The position numbers and the translations under genes were made by a program. Under the pieces are notes generated by a model. The model did not search any database and was not told where the DNA came from. It saw only the letters and a program-made list of their open reading frames with translations. 64,000 nucleotides of DNA, taken from positions 1 through 64,000 of the forward strand of contig NZ_JAQFWQ010000022.1 of NCBI RefSeq assembly GCF_027706725.1. Reading direction: 5' to 3'. Source of the DNA: Nocardiopsis endophytica (lineage in GTDB: Bacteria > Actinomycetota > Actinomycetes > Streptosporangiales > Streptosporangiaceae). The first letter of the stretch is position 1. Every line of letters starts with the position of its first letter. Shown here in pieces: positions 45,369 to 54,164 of this stretch.

Positions 45369-46289
45369 TCACACCCGTTCGGCGCCGCCGGGGAGCAGGC
45401 CGGTCACGTCGGCCTGCTCCAGGCGTTCCAGGAACCGCTCGGCCGCGGGCGACGGAGTCCGCCCTTGAGGCGTCACGACACCGATCTCCCGGCTCCACAC
45501 CGGTTCCTCCACGGGCCTGTGCGCGATGTCGGCGAACCCCATCAGTACGCGCACCAGTGACGGCAGGGCGGTCACCCCCAGGCCGGCCGCCACCAGGCCC
45601 CCGACGGTCGACACGTTCCCCGCTTCGATCGCCGTGGCGGGCGCGCCGCCCGCCTCCTCGAAGGCGCGGTCGGTCAGCCTCCGCACGCTGGAGTCGGTCC
45701 CCAAGGCGATGAACGTCTCCTGCGCCAGGCGCGACCACGTCACCCGCTCCTGGGCGGCCAGCGCGTGTCCGGGCGGAAGCGCGGCGAAGAAGGCGTCGCG
45801 CACCAGAGGGCGGACGGCGAATCCGACGGGCCGCGGGTCCAGCGCCGTCACCGCCAGGTCGGCCGTGCCCGAGGCGACCCGGTCCAGCGCCGTCCGGGCC
45901 ATCCCGTCCAGGACGCGCACCCCGATGCCCGGGTGCCTTTCGCGGAATCCGGCGATGACCGGCGGCAGGAGGACGGCGGCGACCGACGGCAGCGTCGCAA
46001 TGGTGACCGTGCCCTCGTCCCCGCGCAGCACCCGGTCGAGGCGGTTCATCTCGGCGCGGTGCGTCCCGAGCACCCGCTCGGCGGCGGCCAGCAGCGCGTC
46101 GCCCTCGGAGGTGCGCCGCAGCGACCGGGTGGTGCGCTCGAACAGGCGCACCCGCATCAGCCGCTCGACCTCCTGCACCGTCCGGCTCAGCGACGACTGC
46201 GAGACCCGCAGCTCCCGCGCGGCCGCCGTGTAGCCGCCGCACCGCGCCACCGCCTCGAACGCCGCGAGCTGCCGCAATGTCAGATCCAT
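45369..46289 (-). CDS. LysR-family transcriptional regulator
   Basis: The 306-residue protein has the LysR N-terminal helix-turn-helix (LRQLAAFEAVARCGGYTAAAR, LRVSQSSLSRTVQEVERL; about 4-60) and a periplasmic-binding-protein-like effector domain (about 90-300). LysR proteins usually activate divergent genes when bound to a pathway metabolite. It is divergent from a CitMHS-type transporter and the AtuA genes, the likely targets. The ATG at 46289 matches the usual LysR start. Confidence 0.9.
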   Translation of the reverse strand: MDLTLRQLAAFEAVARCGGYTAAARELRVSQSSLSRTVQEVERLMRVRLFERTTRSLRRTSEGDALLAAAERVLGTHRAEMNRLDRVLRGDEGTVTIATLPSVAAVLLPPVIAGFRERHPGIGVRVLDGMARTALDRVASGTADLAVTALDPRPVGFAVRPLVRDAFFAALPPGHALAAQERVTWSRLAQETFIALGTDSSVRRLTDRAFEEAGGAPATAIEAGNVSTVGGLVAAGLGVTALPSLVRVLMGFADIAHRPVEEPVWSREIGVVTPQGRTPSPAAERFLERLEQADVTGLLPGGAERV

Positions 46290-46420
46290 GACCCGACAGC
46301 ATAGATCCATCCGGTTCTGATGTTGGACAGGCAACGACCGGCGCCCTCACCATGATCGGAAGTGATCGCCGTCACGCACCCCGGCGGCGCACGTCTCCCC
46401 CCGGTCGAGGAGGCCCTGGC

Positions 46421-47785
46421 ATGCTCACGGCACTGGCGTTCGCGACGATCGCCGTCCTGCTCGCCCTCCTGCTGTCGAACCGCGTCAGCGCGGTCGTCGC
46501 GCTCGTCTCCGTGCCCCTGGCCGCCGCCGCGCTCGCGGGCTTCGGGCCCGGGGAGATCACGGAGTTCGTCTCCGCCGGCGTCGGCGGGGTCGTCGGAACG
46601 GTGGCGATGTTCGTCTTCGCCATCCTGTTCTTCGGCGTGATGCGCGACGCCGGGCTGTTCGACCCCGTCGTGGAGCGCGTCCTGCGCTTCGCCGGGCGCG
46701 ACCCGGTCACCATCGCCGTCGCCACGGTCGTCCTGGCCATGGCCTGCCACCTGGACGGCGCCGGGGCGACGACCTTCCTCATCACGGTCCCCGCGATGCT
46801 CCCGCTCTACGAGGCGCTGGGCATGCGCCGCCTGCTGCTCGCGGCGCTGGCCGGGCTCGGCGCGGGCGTGATGAACCTGGTCCCGTGGGGCGGACCCACC
46901 GCCCGCGCCGCGACCACGGTGGGCACCGGGGCCAACGAGCTGTGGACGCCCCTGATCCCTGCGCAGGCCGTCGGGATCGTCGCGGCGATCGCCGTCGCCT
47001 ACCTCCTGGGGCGCCGCGAGCGCAGGCGCCTGGCGGCGGTCCCGGCGGGGAGCGGCGCCGGTGCGGACGGTGCCGGTGACGATGGAGCGGCCTGCGGGGA
47101 CGGAGTGGACGGCGCCGACGCGGGAGGCCCCGGGCACACCGCCTCCGAGCACGCCCGCCCCCGCCTGTTCTGGGTGAACGCCGTGATCACCGCCGCCGTC
47201 GTCGGCGTGCTGATCTGGGGCGTGCTCTCGTCCGAGCTGGTCTTCATGATCGGCCTCGTGGCCGCGCTGGTGGTCAACTACCCGGGCATGCGCGCACAGA
47301 CCGAGCGCATCAACGCCCACGCCCAGGGCGCGGTGCTCATGGCCTCCACCCTCCTGGCCGCCGGGGTGTTCCTCGGCGTCATGGAGGAGAGCGGCATGAT
47401 CGAGGCGATGGCCTCCTCGCTCACCGGGGCGGTCCCGCAGGCCGCGGGCCCGGCGCTGCCGGTCGTCGTCGGGGTCCTCGGCGTCCCGATGAGCCTGCTG
47501 TTCGGACCGGACGCCTACTACTTCGCCGTGCTGCCGGTCCTCGACGCCGTGGGGGCGGGCTTCGGCGCGGACCCGGACGCGCTGGCGCGCGCGTCCCTGG
47601 TCGGGCAGGAGACGGTCGGGTTCCCGATCAGCCCGCTCACCGGGTCCTTCTTCCTGCTGACCGGGCTGGCGAAGGTGCCCATCGGCGCGCACATCCGCTT
47701 CCTGCTGCCGTGGGCGTGGCTCGTCAGCCTGATCATGCTCGCCGCCGCCGTGCTGACGGGCGCCGTGCCGGCCTGGACCGGCTGA
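46421..47785 (+). CDS. CitMHS-family carboxylate transporter
   Basis: The 454-residue membrane protein has about 11 hydrophobic segments. The CitMHS pattern is clear: FGVMRDAGLFDPVVERVL, CHLDGAGATTFLITVPAMLPLY, GPTARAATTVG and in the second half LLFGPDAYYFAVLPVL with GFPISPLTGSFFLL. The family carries metal-citrate or related carboxylates with protons or sodium. A Gly/Asp/Ala-rich loop (about 215-260) separates the halves. GAGGAGG precedes the ATG at 46421. The following AtuA genes begin 27 bp downstream, so the transporter may import their substrate. Confidence 0.85.
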   Translation: MLTALAFATIAVLLALLLSNRVSAVVALVSVPLAAAALAGFGPGEITEFVSAGVGGVVGTVAMFVFAILFFGVMRDAGLFDPVVERVLRFAGRDPVTIAVATVVLAMACHLDGAGATTFLITVPAMLPLYEALGMRRLLLAALAGLGAGVMNLVPWGGPTARAATTVGTGANELWTPLIPAQAVGIVAAIAVAYLLGRRERRRLAAVPAGSGAGADGAGDDGAACGDGVDGADAGGPGHTASEHARPRLFWVNAVITAAVVGVLIWGVLSSELVFMIGLVAALVVNYPGMRAQTERINAHAQGAVLMASTLLAAGVFLGVMEESGMIEAMASSLTGAVPQAAGPALPVVVGVLGVPMSLLFGPDAYYFAVLPVLDAVGAGFGADPDALARASLVGQETVGFPISPLTGSFFLLTGLAKVPIGAHIRFLLPWAWLVSLIMLAAAVLTGAVPAWTG

Positions 47786-47811
47786 GGGAACCACTCGATG
47801 GGGGGACGACG

Positions 47812-49179
47812 ATGAGCCGAATCCGGATCGGATGCGGCGCCGGCTTCGCCGGGGACCGCATCGCTCCGGCGGTCGACCTGGTCCGCGACGGGCGCCTGGA
47901 CTACCTGGCCCTGGAGTGCCTGGGGGAGCGGACGGTCGCACTCGCCCAGGCGCGCCGCCTGCGCGACCCGGCGGGAGGGGCCGACCCGCTGCTGGCCAAG
48001 CGCGTGCGCGCGCTTGCGGGGCCGCTCGCCGGGACGGGCACGCGCCTGGTCACCAATGCCGGGGCGGCCGATCCCGAGGCGGCGGCGCGCCTCGTCTCCA
48101 GGGTGTCGGCCGAGGCGGGCGCGCCCATGGACGCCGCGGCGGTCGTGGGGGACGACGTCCTCGACCGGATCGACCTCGCTCAGCCCGCCTGGGAGGACGG
48201 CAAGCCGCTCGGTGAGCACGGGGAGATCGTGTCCGCCAACGCCTACATCGGCGCCGAGGCGCTGCTTCCTGCCCTGGAGACGGGAGCGCGCGCGGTGGTG
48301 TGCGGAAGGGCGGCGGACCCCTCCCTCTTCCTCGCACCGATGATGCACGCCTTCGGCTGGGCCGACGACGACTGGGACACCCTCGCGCGCGGCACCGCGG
48401 TCGGGCACCTCCTCGAATGCGCCGGGCAGCTCACCGGCGGGTACTTCGCCGACCCGCCCTACAAGACGGTCCCCGGCCTGGCACGGCTCGGCTATCCGCT
48501 CGGGGAGGTCGCCCCCGACGGGAGCGCGGTGGTGACCAAGCTGCCCGACGCCGGAGGGGTGGTGGACGCCCGCACCGTCGCCGAGCAGCTCGCCTACGAG
48601 GTCACCGACCCCTCGGCCTACCTCACACCGGATGTGGCGGCCGACTTCACCGCCGTACGCGCCGACCGGGTCGGGCCCGACCGTGTTGAGGTCCGCGGCG
48701 CCGTGGGGCGGCCCCGGCCCGGCACCCTCAAAGTGAGCGTGGGATACAGGGCGGGTTTCCGCGGTGAGGGCGAGATCGGCTACGCGGGCCGGGGCGCGGT
48801 GGCGCGGGCGCGCCTGGCCGGAGAGGTCGTCCGGGAGCGCCTCGGCGGAGCGGTGCCGGACCTGCGCGTGGAGGTGGTCGGCGTGGACGCGATGCACGGC
48901 CCGCAGGCGGGGGAGGGGGTCGAGCCCTACGAGTGCCGACTGAGGGTCGCCGGGCGCGCGCTGGACCGCGAAGCGGCCGAGGCGGTCGCCGAGGAGGTCG
49001 ACGCGCTCTACACCTCCGGGCCTGCGGGCGGGGGCGGGGTACGGGTCCGCGTGGAGGAAGTGGTGGGCGTGCTCTCGGCCGGCATTCCCCGGGACGCTGT
49101 GGAGACCAGGGTCGTGCATGTGGCAGCGCGCGCGGAGGAGCGCCCGACGGAGCGCCCGATGGATGCGGAGGAGGGCTGA
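47812..49179 (+). CDS. AtuA-family protein (DUF1446)
   Basis: The 455-residue protein matches AtuA/DUF1446: an N-terminal RIGCGAGFAGDRIAPA segment, LALECLGERTVAL, VTNAGAADPEAAARL, VVCGRAADPSLFLAP and CAGQLTGGYFADPPYK. AtuA belongs to acyclic terpene (citronellol) catabolism in Pseudomonas, but actinobacterial homologues are broader and their reaction is unresolved. It lies between a CitMHS transporter and an AtuA-like small subunit, overlapping the latter by one base (TGATG), and is probably LysR-controlled. A GGGGGGACGA ribosome site precedes the ATG. Confidence 0.8.
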   Translation: MSRIRIGCGAGFAGDRIAPAVDLVRDGRLDYLALECLGERTVALAQARRLRDPAGGADPLLAKRVRALAGPLAGTGTRLVTNAGAADPEAAARLVSRVSAEAGAPMDAAAVVGDDVLDRIDLAQPAWEDGKPLGEHGEIVSANAYIGAEALLPALETGARAVVCGRAADPSLFLAPMMHAFGWADDDWDTLARGTAVGHLLECAGQLTGGYFADPPYKTVPGLARLGYPLGEVAPDGSAVVTKLPDAGGVVDARTVAEQLAYEVTDPSAYLTPDVAADFTAVRADRVGPDRVEVRGAVGRPRPGTLKVSVGYRAGFRGEGEIGYAGRGAVARARLAGEVVRERLGGAVPDLRVEVVGVDAMHGPQAGEGVEPYECRLRVAGRALDREAAEAVAEEVDALYTSGPAGGGGVRVRVEEVVGVLSAGIPRDAVETRVVHVAARAEERPTERPMDAEEG

Positions 49180-49493
49180 TGGTCCGGCTCTACGAGGTGG
49201 CCCACTCGCGCGCGGGCGACAAGGGCAACGTGACGACCCTGTCGCTGATCCCCTACGACCCGGCGCTCTACCCGGTGCTGTGCGAAGCGGTGACCCCTGA
49301 GGAGGTCGGTCGGCACCTGGGCGACCGCGTCGTGGGCGAGGTGGTTCGGCACCGCATGGACGGGGTGGGCGCGCTGCTGTTCGTGTGCCCGCGCGCGCCG
49401 GGGGACACGGTCACCGAGTCCCTGCGACTCGACGCCCACGGCAAGTCCATGAGCTCGGCGCTCCTGGAGATGGAGGTGCCGCTGGATCCGTGA
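49179..49493 (+). CDS. AtuA-like ferredoxin-fold small subunit
   Basis: The 104-residue protein corresponds to the AtuA-like C-terminal ferredoxin-fold domain that in some bacteria is fused to AtuA: LYEVAHSRAGDKGN at the start, HRMDGVGALLFVCP and SLRLDAHGKSMSSALLEME at the end. Its start overlaps the stop of the large AtuA gene (TGATG), indicating coupled production and a likely two-subunit complex. Confidence 0.8.
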   Translation: MVRLYEVAHSRAGDKGNVTTLSLIPYDPALYPVLCEAVTPEEVGRHLGDRVVGEVVRHRMDGVGALLFVCPRAPGDTVTESLRLDAHGKSMSSALLEMEVPLDP

Positions 49494-49532
49494 TGCTCCC
49501 GGTGTCCGAGCGGTCCACTAGGGTGCCGCGGC

Positions 49533-50525
49533 ATGAGCGATGAGAGCGTGAGCACCCTCCTCCGTCGGGCGAGCCGTTCCCTCAGCGAGTGCGAGTTCTG
49601 GGTCAGGCACATCGTGTGGGAGGACGGCGCCCTCGGTCCGCTCGGCGAGGCGCGGCGGCTCTGCGACGAAGCCGAGCGCAGTAGCGACCCGGAGGACGCC
49701 GAGACCTCGGGCACCCTCGCCGTCCTCCGCTCCACAGCGGCGGCCTACGCCCTGCGCCACTGTGTCGGGGCGACGGTGGGGTGCGACTTCGACGACGAGG
49801 ACGGGACGCTCCCCGACGGGCTGAGTGAGCACGACCCGGAGGGCGTGAGCCGCCCCCTTGCGGAGGAGGCCGTCCGGGCGGCGCGGGCCGCCCTGGACGT
49901 CGACCCCGGGGACGCGCTCGTCCCGCTCCACCTGGGCCACGCCCTCACCTGGGTCGGCGATCAGGAGGGCGCGGTGGAGGCGTACCGGGAGGCGCTCCGC
50001 CGCGACCCGGGGGAGGTCGGCGCGCTCTCCTGCCTGAAGCACTTCGGCGCGTTCCCCGACGACCTGGACGCGCACGACCGCAGGTCGTGGGACGAGGCGC
50101 GCATGTACGGCCAGTGGCCCTACACCGCCCCGGAGAGCCACGGGAGCCACGGATTCTTCCTGCTCCGCGTCCCCTACTGGATGGACAACAACAACGCGGA
50201 CCACGACTTCGTGCTGTTCGCGTCCGCGGCCGAGGCGTGCGCCCATCTCGACCGGGTGCTCAATGTTGTGCTGGGGGACGGCGACTTCGTGAATGGGGGT
50301 CTGGACGAGGAGGACGACGAGGTGGGCGGGGTCGTCCTCCGTGTCCACCGGCCGGGCCGCCCGGTCGCCGAGTACGACCTGACGGCCCGGGTGGGGCGGG
50401 CTACGGACGGGGTCTACCACGTCGACCGGTCGGGTCTGCCGCTGGACGAGGCGGTCGAGAACCCGCTCCCGGCGGGCCGCCCGGTGCGGATCGACACCAG
50501 GACGTGCTTCGCGAGTCCTGAGTAG
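49533..50525 (+). CDS. Hypothetical TPR-like protein
   Basis: The 330-residue protein has a helical first half; residues about 95-160 resemble TPR repeats (EEAVRAARAALDVDPGDALVP, GAVEAYREALRRDPGEV). The second half contains a DNNNADHDFVLFASAAEA block and is acidic. No enzyme motif, signal peptide or membrane segment. It is isolated between the AtuA operon and the convergent esterase gene. Cytosolic protein of unknown function. Confidence 0.6.
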   Translation: MSDESVSTLLRRASRSLSECEFWVRHIVWEDGALGPLGEARRLCDEAERSSDPEDAETSGTLAVLRSTAAAYALRHCVGATVGCDFDDEDGTLPDGLSEHDPEGVSRPLAEEAVRAARAALDVDPGDALVPLHLGHALTWVGDQEGAVEAYREALRRDPGEVGALSCLKHFGAFPDDLDAHDRRSWDEARMYGQWPYTAPESHGSHGFFLLRVPYWMDNNNADHDFVLFASAAEACAHLDRVLNVVLGDGDFVNGGLDEEDDEVGGVVLRVHRPGRPVAEYDLTARVGRATDGVYHVDRSGLPLDEAVENPLPAGRPVRIDTRTCFASPE

Positions 50526-50560
50526 CGGGCGCGTCCGCTCTCAGAGCCCGCCGTCCCTGC

Positions 50561-51583
50561 TCACCCCTGGAGGCCGAAGAAGCGGAGCAGGTGGCGGCTG
50601 GAGCAGATGGTGTCCGGGAAGTACTGGCCGCTCTGGCCGCACTCCTCCGGGCCGCCGCCGGGGCGGACCGGCGTGCCGTGCCCCATCCCGGGGACCCTGT
50701 TGACCTGGACGGCCACCGTGCCGTCGGAGGCGAGGTACTCCTCGCGCAGGGTCCCGTTCGGCTCCAGGGTGCTCGTGCGGTCCGGAGTCTGGCCGAGACC
50801 GTGCACCGCGGTCCACTGGTCCCGTAGCTCGTCGGCGTTGCGCTCGACGACCGTGTAGTCGGAGGTGCCGTGCCACACCGCCACACGCGGCCACGGCCCC
50901 TCCCAGGAGGGGTGCCCGGAGGCGGCGAGGCGCGCCCACTCCTGCGGGGACTTGTCCTTGCCCGGGTTCATACAGGTGAAGGCATCGATCATGCTGGTCG
51001 CGCACTTGTACGGGAGCCCGGCCATCACCCCGCCCGCCTGGAACGCGTCCGGATAGGCCGCGAGGAGCGCGGTGGTCATCGCGCCCCCGGCGGACAGTCC
51101 GGTCGCGTACACCCTGCCGGCGTCGCCGCCGAACTCGGACACGGCGTGGGCGGCCATGTTCCGGATGGACGCGACCTCCCCCTGGCCGCGGGCGATGTCG
51201 GCGCCCTGGAACCAGTTGAAGCACCGGTTGAAGTTGTTGGCGGTGCGCTGCTCGGCGAAGACCAAGAGAAGGCCCTGTTCGTCGGCGAGTTCGACCAGCC
51301 CGGAGTGGTCCGCGTACTCCTGGGCGGTCTGCGTGCACCCGTGCAGGGCGACGATGACGGGGGCGCCGTCGGGCAGGTCGGCGGGGCGGTGCACGTACAT
51401 GTCCAGGGCACCGGGGTTGGTGAACCCGCTGACCTTCTCCAGGGGCGGTGCCGCCTGTGCGGGGGCAGTGGTGAGCAGGGCCGCTCCGACACCGGCGGCC
51501 ACGGCGGCGGCGAAGAGGCGCGCCGCCCGGGACACGGTCCAGGAAACGGCTCGGCGCGCGGTTCGACGGAAGGGGGATGTCAT
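50561..51583 (-). CDS. Secreted PHB-depolymerase-family esterase
   Basis: The 340-residue protein has a long Arg-rich signal peptide ending near AQAAPP. The mature alpha/beta hydrolase has HGCTQTAQEYADHSG (oxyanion region), nucleophile elbow YATGLSAGGAMT, a likely acid Asp in WHGTSDYTV and His in GMGHGTPV. The family (LpqC/PHB depolymerase, also feruloyl and acetylxylan esterases) cleaves extracellular esters. It lies 44 bp after a second secreted hydrolase on the same strand, a likely operon. Confidence 0.8.
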   Translation of the reverse strand: MTSPFRRTARRAVSWTVSRAARLFAAAVAAGVGAALLTTAPAQAAPPLEKVSGFTNPGALDMYVHRPADLPDGAPVIVALHGCTQTAQEYADHSGLVELADEQGLLLVFAEQRTANNFNRCFNWFQGADIARGQGEVASIRNMAAHAVSEFGGDAGRVYATGLSAGGAMTTALLAAYPDAFQAGGVMAGLPYKCATSMIDAFTCMNPGKDKSPQEWARLAASGHPSWEGPWPRVAVWHGTSDYTVVERNADELRDQWTAVHGLGQTPDRTSTLEPNGTLREEYLASDGTVAVQVNRVPGMGHGTPVRPGGGPEECGQSGQYFPDTICSSRHLLRFFGLQG

Positions 51584-51627
51584 CTCCTCATCTCCTCAGG
51601 TCTCGTCTCGGTTCGCGTTCGGAGGGC

Positions 51628-52929
51628 TCACAGAGCGCACCGGTTCACCAGGTCGCCCTCCTCGGGGCGTTCGACCGTCGTGCTGGGCGGGGGAGGCGTT
51701 CCGTCGTCGACCCAGCGCTCCATGGCGGTGAAGGCCTCGCGGTAGCAGGGCAGCATGGGGCGGAGCCGGTCGGGGAACCGGTCGTACAGGCCGTCCACGT
51801 GGTTGCCGTCCTCCACGCGGTAGTAGCGGGCGATGTCGGCGTTGCCCCGGTCGTCCACCATGTCGGCGTAGACGTCGGAGTCCGTGGAGATCGGCAGCAG
51901 GGCGTCGAGGGTGCCGTGCAGGGTGATCAGCGGCTTGCCGATGTCCCCGGTCAGGGAGATCCGCTCCACCGCGCGCCGCACCGACGCCGGGCGGTCCCCA
52001 TAGGCGTAGTCCGCGTCGTCGCCCTTGTAGGCGGGATCGAACTCGGTGCGGTAGATCTCCTGGGTCAGGCCCCAGTAGACCTCGTGGTGGTACTCCCACA
52101 GGAACTCGGAGTCGGCGGGGAACCCCGCCTCCACCAGCGCCTCGCGCGCTTGCGGGTCGCCCGTCCCGGCGTAGGCCGGGTACTCGCGCACGGCGGTCGG
52201 CAGGGTCGTGAACAGGTTCGGCCCGTCGCCGCGCCAGAGCACCCCGGACCAGTCGATGCCGCCGTCGTAGAGGTCGGGCCGGTTCTCCAGCTGCCAGCGG
52301 GTCAGGTACCCGCCGTTGGACAGGCCGGTGACGAAGGTGCGTTCGGGGGACCGGCCGTAGTGGAGGTCCGCGGCCTTCTGGGCGGCGACGGTGAGCTGCG
52401 TCAGGCGCTCGTTCCATTCGGCGACGGCGTCGCCCGGGCGGCGGCCGTCGCGGTGGAATTCGAGCCCGGTGTTGCCCTTGTCGGTCGCGGCGAAGGCGTA
52501 CCCCTGGGCCACGACCCAGTCGGAGACGGCGGCGTCCAGGGCGTACTGGGTGCGGTTGCCGGGCGACCCGCCGACCACGAGCCCGCCGTTCCAGTCCTCG
52601 GGGAAGCGGATGACGAACTGGGAGTCGTGGTCCCAGCCGTGGGTGGCGTTGGTGGTCGACCGGTCGGGGAAGTGGCCGTCGAGCTGGACACCGGGCACAC
52701 CGCTCGGGTTGTGGGTCCCCTCGGCATTCAGCCCGGCCCACGCGGCGGGGTCGGTGTGTCCGCTGTCGACGGTTCCGGCGGTGGTCAGGTCGTCCAGGCG
52801 GGAGGCCGCGACGCGGTCCGCGCCCGGGACGGGGCCGTCTCCGTGGGCGGGGGAGGCGACGGCGGGGGAGGCCGCCGAGGCGAGGAGGAGCGCGCCCGCC
52901 AGTATGGCGGAGGTCACGTGCTTGCTCAT
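51628..52929 (-). CDS. Secreted alpha/beta hydrolase, tannase or 3HB-oligomer-hydrolase-like
   Basis: The 433-residue protein has a signal peptide (cleavage after AVA near 24) and a large alpha/beta fold: GGLVVGGSPGN, nucleophile elbow FVTGLSNGGYLTRW, TLHGTLDALLPIS (acid) and DGNHVDGLYD (His). It resembles tannase/feruloyl-esterase and 3-hydroxybutyrate-oligomer hydrolases; I cannot separate them. The ATG at 52929 is used rather than the GTG at 52950. With the PHB-depolymerase-like gene behind it, an extracellular polyester or plant-ester degradation pair is plausible. Confidence 0.75.
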   Translation of the reverse strand: MSKHVTSAILAGALLLASAASPAVASPAHGDGPVPGADRVAASRLDDLTTAGTVDSGHTDPAAWAGLNAEGTHNPSGVPGVQLDGHFPDRSTTNATHGWDHDSQFVIRFPEDWNGGLVVGGSPGNRTQYALDAAVSDWVVAQGYAFAATDKGNTGLEFHRDGRRPGDAVAEWNERLTQLTVAAQKAADLHYGRSPERTFVTGLSNGGYLTRWQLENRPDLYDGGIDWSGVLWRGDGPNLFTTLPTAVREYPAYAGTGDPQAREALVEAGFPADSEFLWEYHHEVYWGLTQEIYRTEFDPAYKGDDADYAYGDRPASVRRAVERISLTGDIGKPLITLHGTLDALLPISTDSDVYADMVDDRGNADIARYYRVEDGNHVDGLYDRFPDRLRPMLPCYREAFTAMERWVDDGTPPPPSTTVERPEEGDLVNRCAL

Positions 52930-53060
52930 GCCGTACGACGGTAGGCGCACGTCGCCGCGGTCCCCATGGGCTCGGCACCCACACTGGGAGGGGGGCGGGT
53001 CCCCGGAGGGGACATGGCGGGAGGGGCGGGTCCGGTTCGGTCCTGGGGGCGGTGCCCGGC

Positions 53061-53378
53061 TCAGCCCTCGACGATCGCCCGCAGCGCGGCGACGTGGGCC
53101 TCGTAGGCGGCGCGCCCCTCCTTGGTGAGCGACAGCCAGACCCGCTGCCTGCGGTCGCGCGTGGCGCGGGTCTGGTGGACGTAGCCTTCGTCGACCAGGA
53201 CGCCGACCTGCTTGCTCAGGACCGAGGCGCTGACCCCGAGCTTGTCCTGCACGGTCGCGAACTCCACCTGTCCCCCCGGGCCCGCGGCGTCGAGCGCCGC
53301 GCAGATCCTGAGCCGGTTCGGGGCGTGGATGGTCGGGTTGAAGCCGTCGGTCGCGGTCGGTGTGGGATCGGTCGTCAC
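53061..53378 (-). CDS. Winged-helix transcriptional regulator
   Basis: The 105-residue protein is a small MarR/PadR-like winged helix: HAPNRLRICAALDAAG, FATVQDKLGVSASVLSKQVG (recognition helix), wing TRATRDRRQRVWLSLT. Its GTG start overlaps the stop of the membrane-protein gene by 4 bp (GTGA), so both are made together. It probably binds the palindrome at 53852-53874. Similar regulator/membrane-protein pairs are common in actinobacteria; the signal is unknown. Confidence 0.85.
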   Translation of the reverse strand: MTTDPTPTATDGFNPTIHAPNRLRICAALDAAGPGGQVEFATVQDKLGVSASVLSKQVGVLVDEGYVHQTRATRDRRQRVWLSLTKEGRAAYEAHVAALRAIVEG

Positions 53379-53848
53379 TGCGCGTCGCTCTGCTTGTAGT
53401 AGGGGCTGGTGCGGCGATGGTAGGGGCCGAACGCGGCGATGACGAGGCCGACCGCGGCCGACAGCCCGACCCACAGCCAGTTGGAGTCGATGAAGAGGCT
53501 CGTCGCGACCGCGGCGACCACCAGCACCCCGCACGGGACGAAGACCGGCCAGGTCTCCTTCCAGGTGAGCCAGCGCAGCACGCCCATCTGCTTGACGCCG
53601 AAGTGCATGATCAGCGCGCACGCCGCGAGGAAGACGACGATTCCGGCGAACATGGCCCCGATGCCGACGGGGGTGTCGGGGAGGACGGTGATCAGGCCGT
53701 AGGGGGCGACGACGGCCCCGAGCGCCGGGAAGTACCAGGCGGGCACCTTGACGCCGGCGACGTCGGTCGTGAGCTTCTCGGTCTCCTGCAGCGCGGCCGC
53801 GGCCTCTTCGGGGGAGGGGTGGCCGTTCGGGGGGTTCTGAGTTTCCAT
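53375..53848 (-). CDS. Four-helix membrane protein
   Basis: The 157-residue protein has four membrane helices (about 38-57, 66-85, 98-115, 122-140) and a hydrophilic N-terminus rich in Pro/Glu. No family assigned with confidence. It is co-translated with the winged-helix regulator downstream. An inverted repeat lies directly before its ATG. Confidence 0.75.
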   Translation of the reverse strand: METQNPPNGHPSPEEAAAALQETEKLTTDVAGVKVPAWYFPALGAVVAPYGLITVLPDTPVGIGAMFAGIVVFLAACALIMHFGVKQMGVLRWLTWKETWPVFVPCGVLVVAAVATSLFIDSNWLWVGLSAAVGLVIAAFGPYHRRTSPYYKQSDAQ

Positions 53849-53851
53849 ACC

Positions 53852-53874
53852 GGAAAGTGAAGCACTGACTTTCC
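53852..53874. promoter_or_regulatory. Palindromic operator before the membrane protein/regulator pair
   Basis: GGAAAGT and ACTTTCC are perfect 7-bp arms 9 bp apart, only 4 bp upstream of the ATG at 53848. Position suggests autorepression by the winged-helix protein. Confidence 0.6.
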
Positions 53875-54164
53875 ATGTCGTCAAGTGAGGAGATGGGGGC
53901 GGCGGCCGATCCCCTGACCTGCACGGGTGTCCGGGCTCACGGGGCGCGGTCGGTGCCGTGGCCGAACCCGGACGCGCCCCGTGCATCCGGCGCGGTGGGC
54001 GAACCGCCGGAGACGGGACCGGGTGGCGGGACCGCCACCCCGGTGGCCCGGGCCCGGCCCACTGCGCCCCCTGCGCGTGTGGCCCGTGCCACCGACCGGC
54101 ATATTCTGGCTCTTGGACGGCTCTTTCGGCCCGGCCCGCCGGGCGGTGAACGAGGAGGCTCGGC
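53875..54164. other. Intergenic region before the patatin gene
   Basis: 290 bp without a gene. It must hold the patatin promoter, but no convincing boxes were found. Confidence 0.35.
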
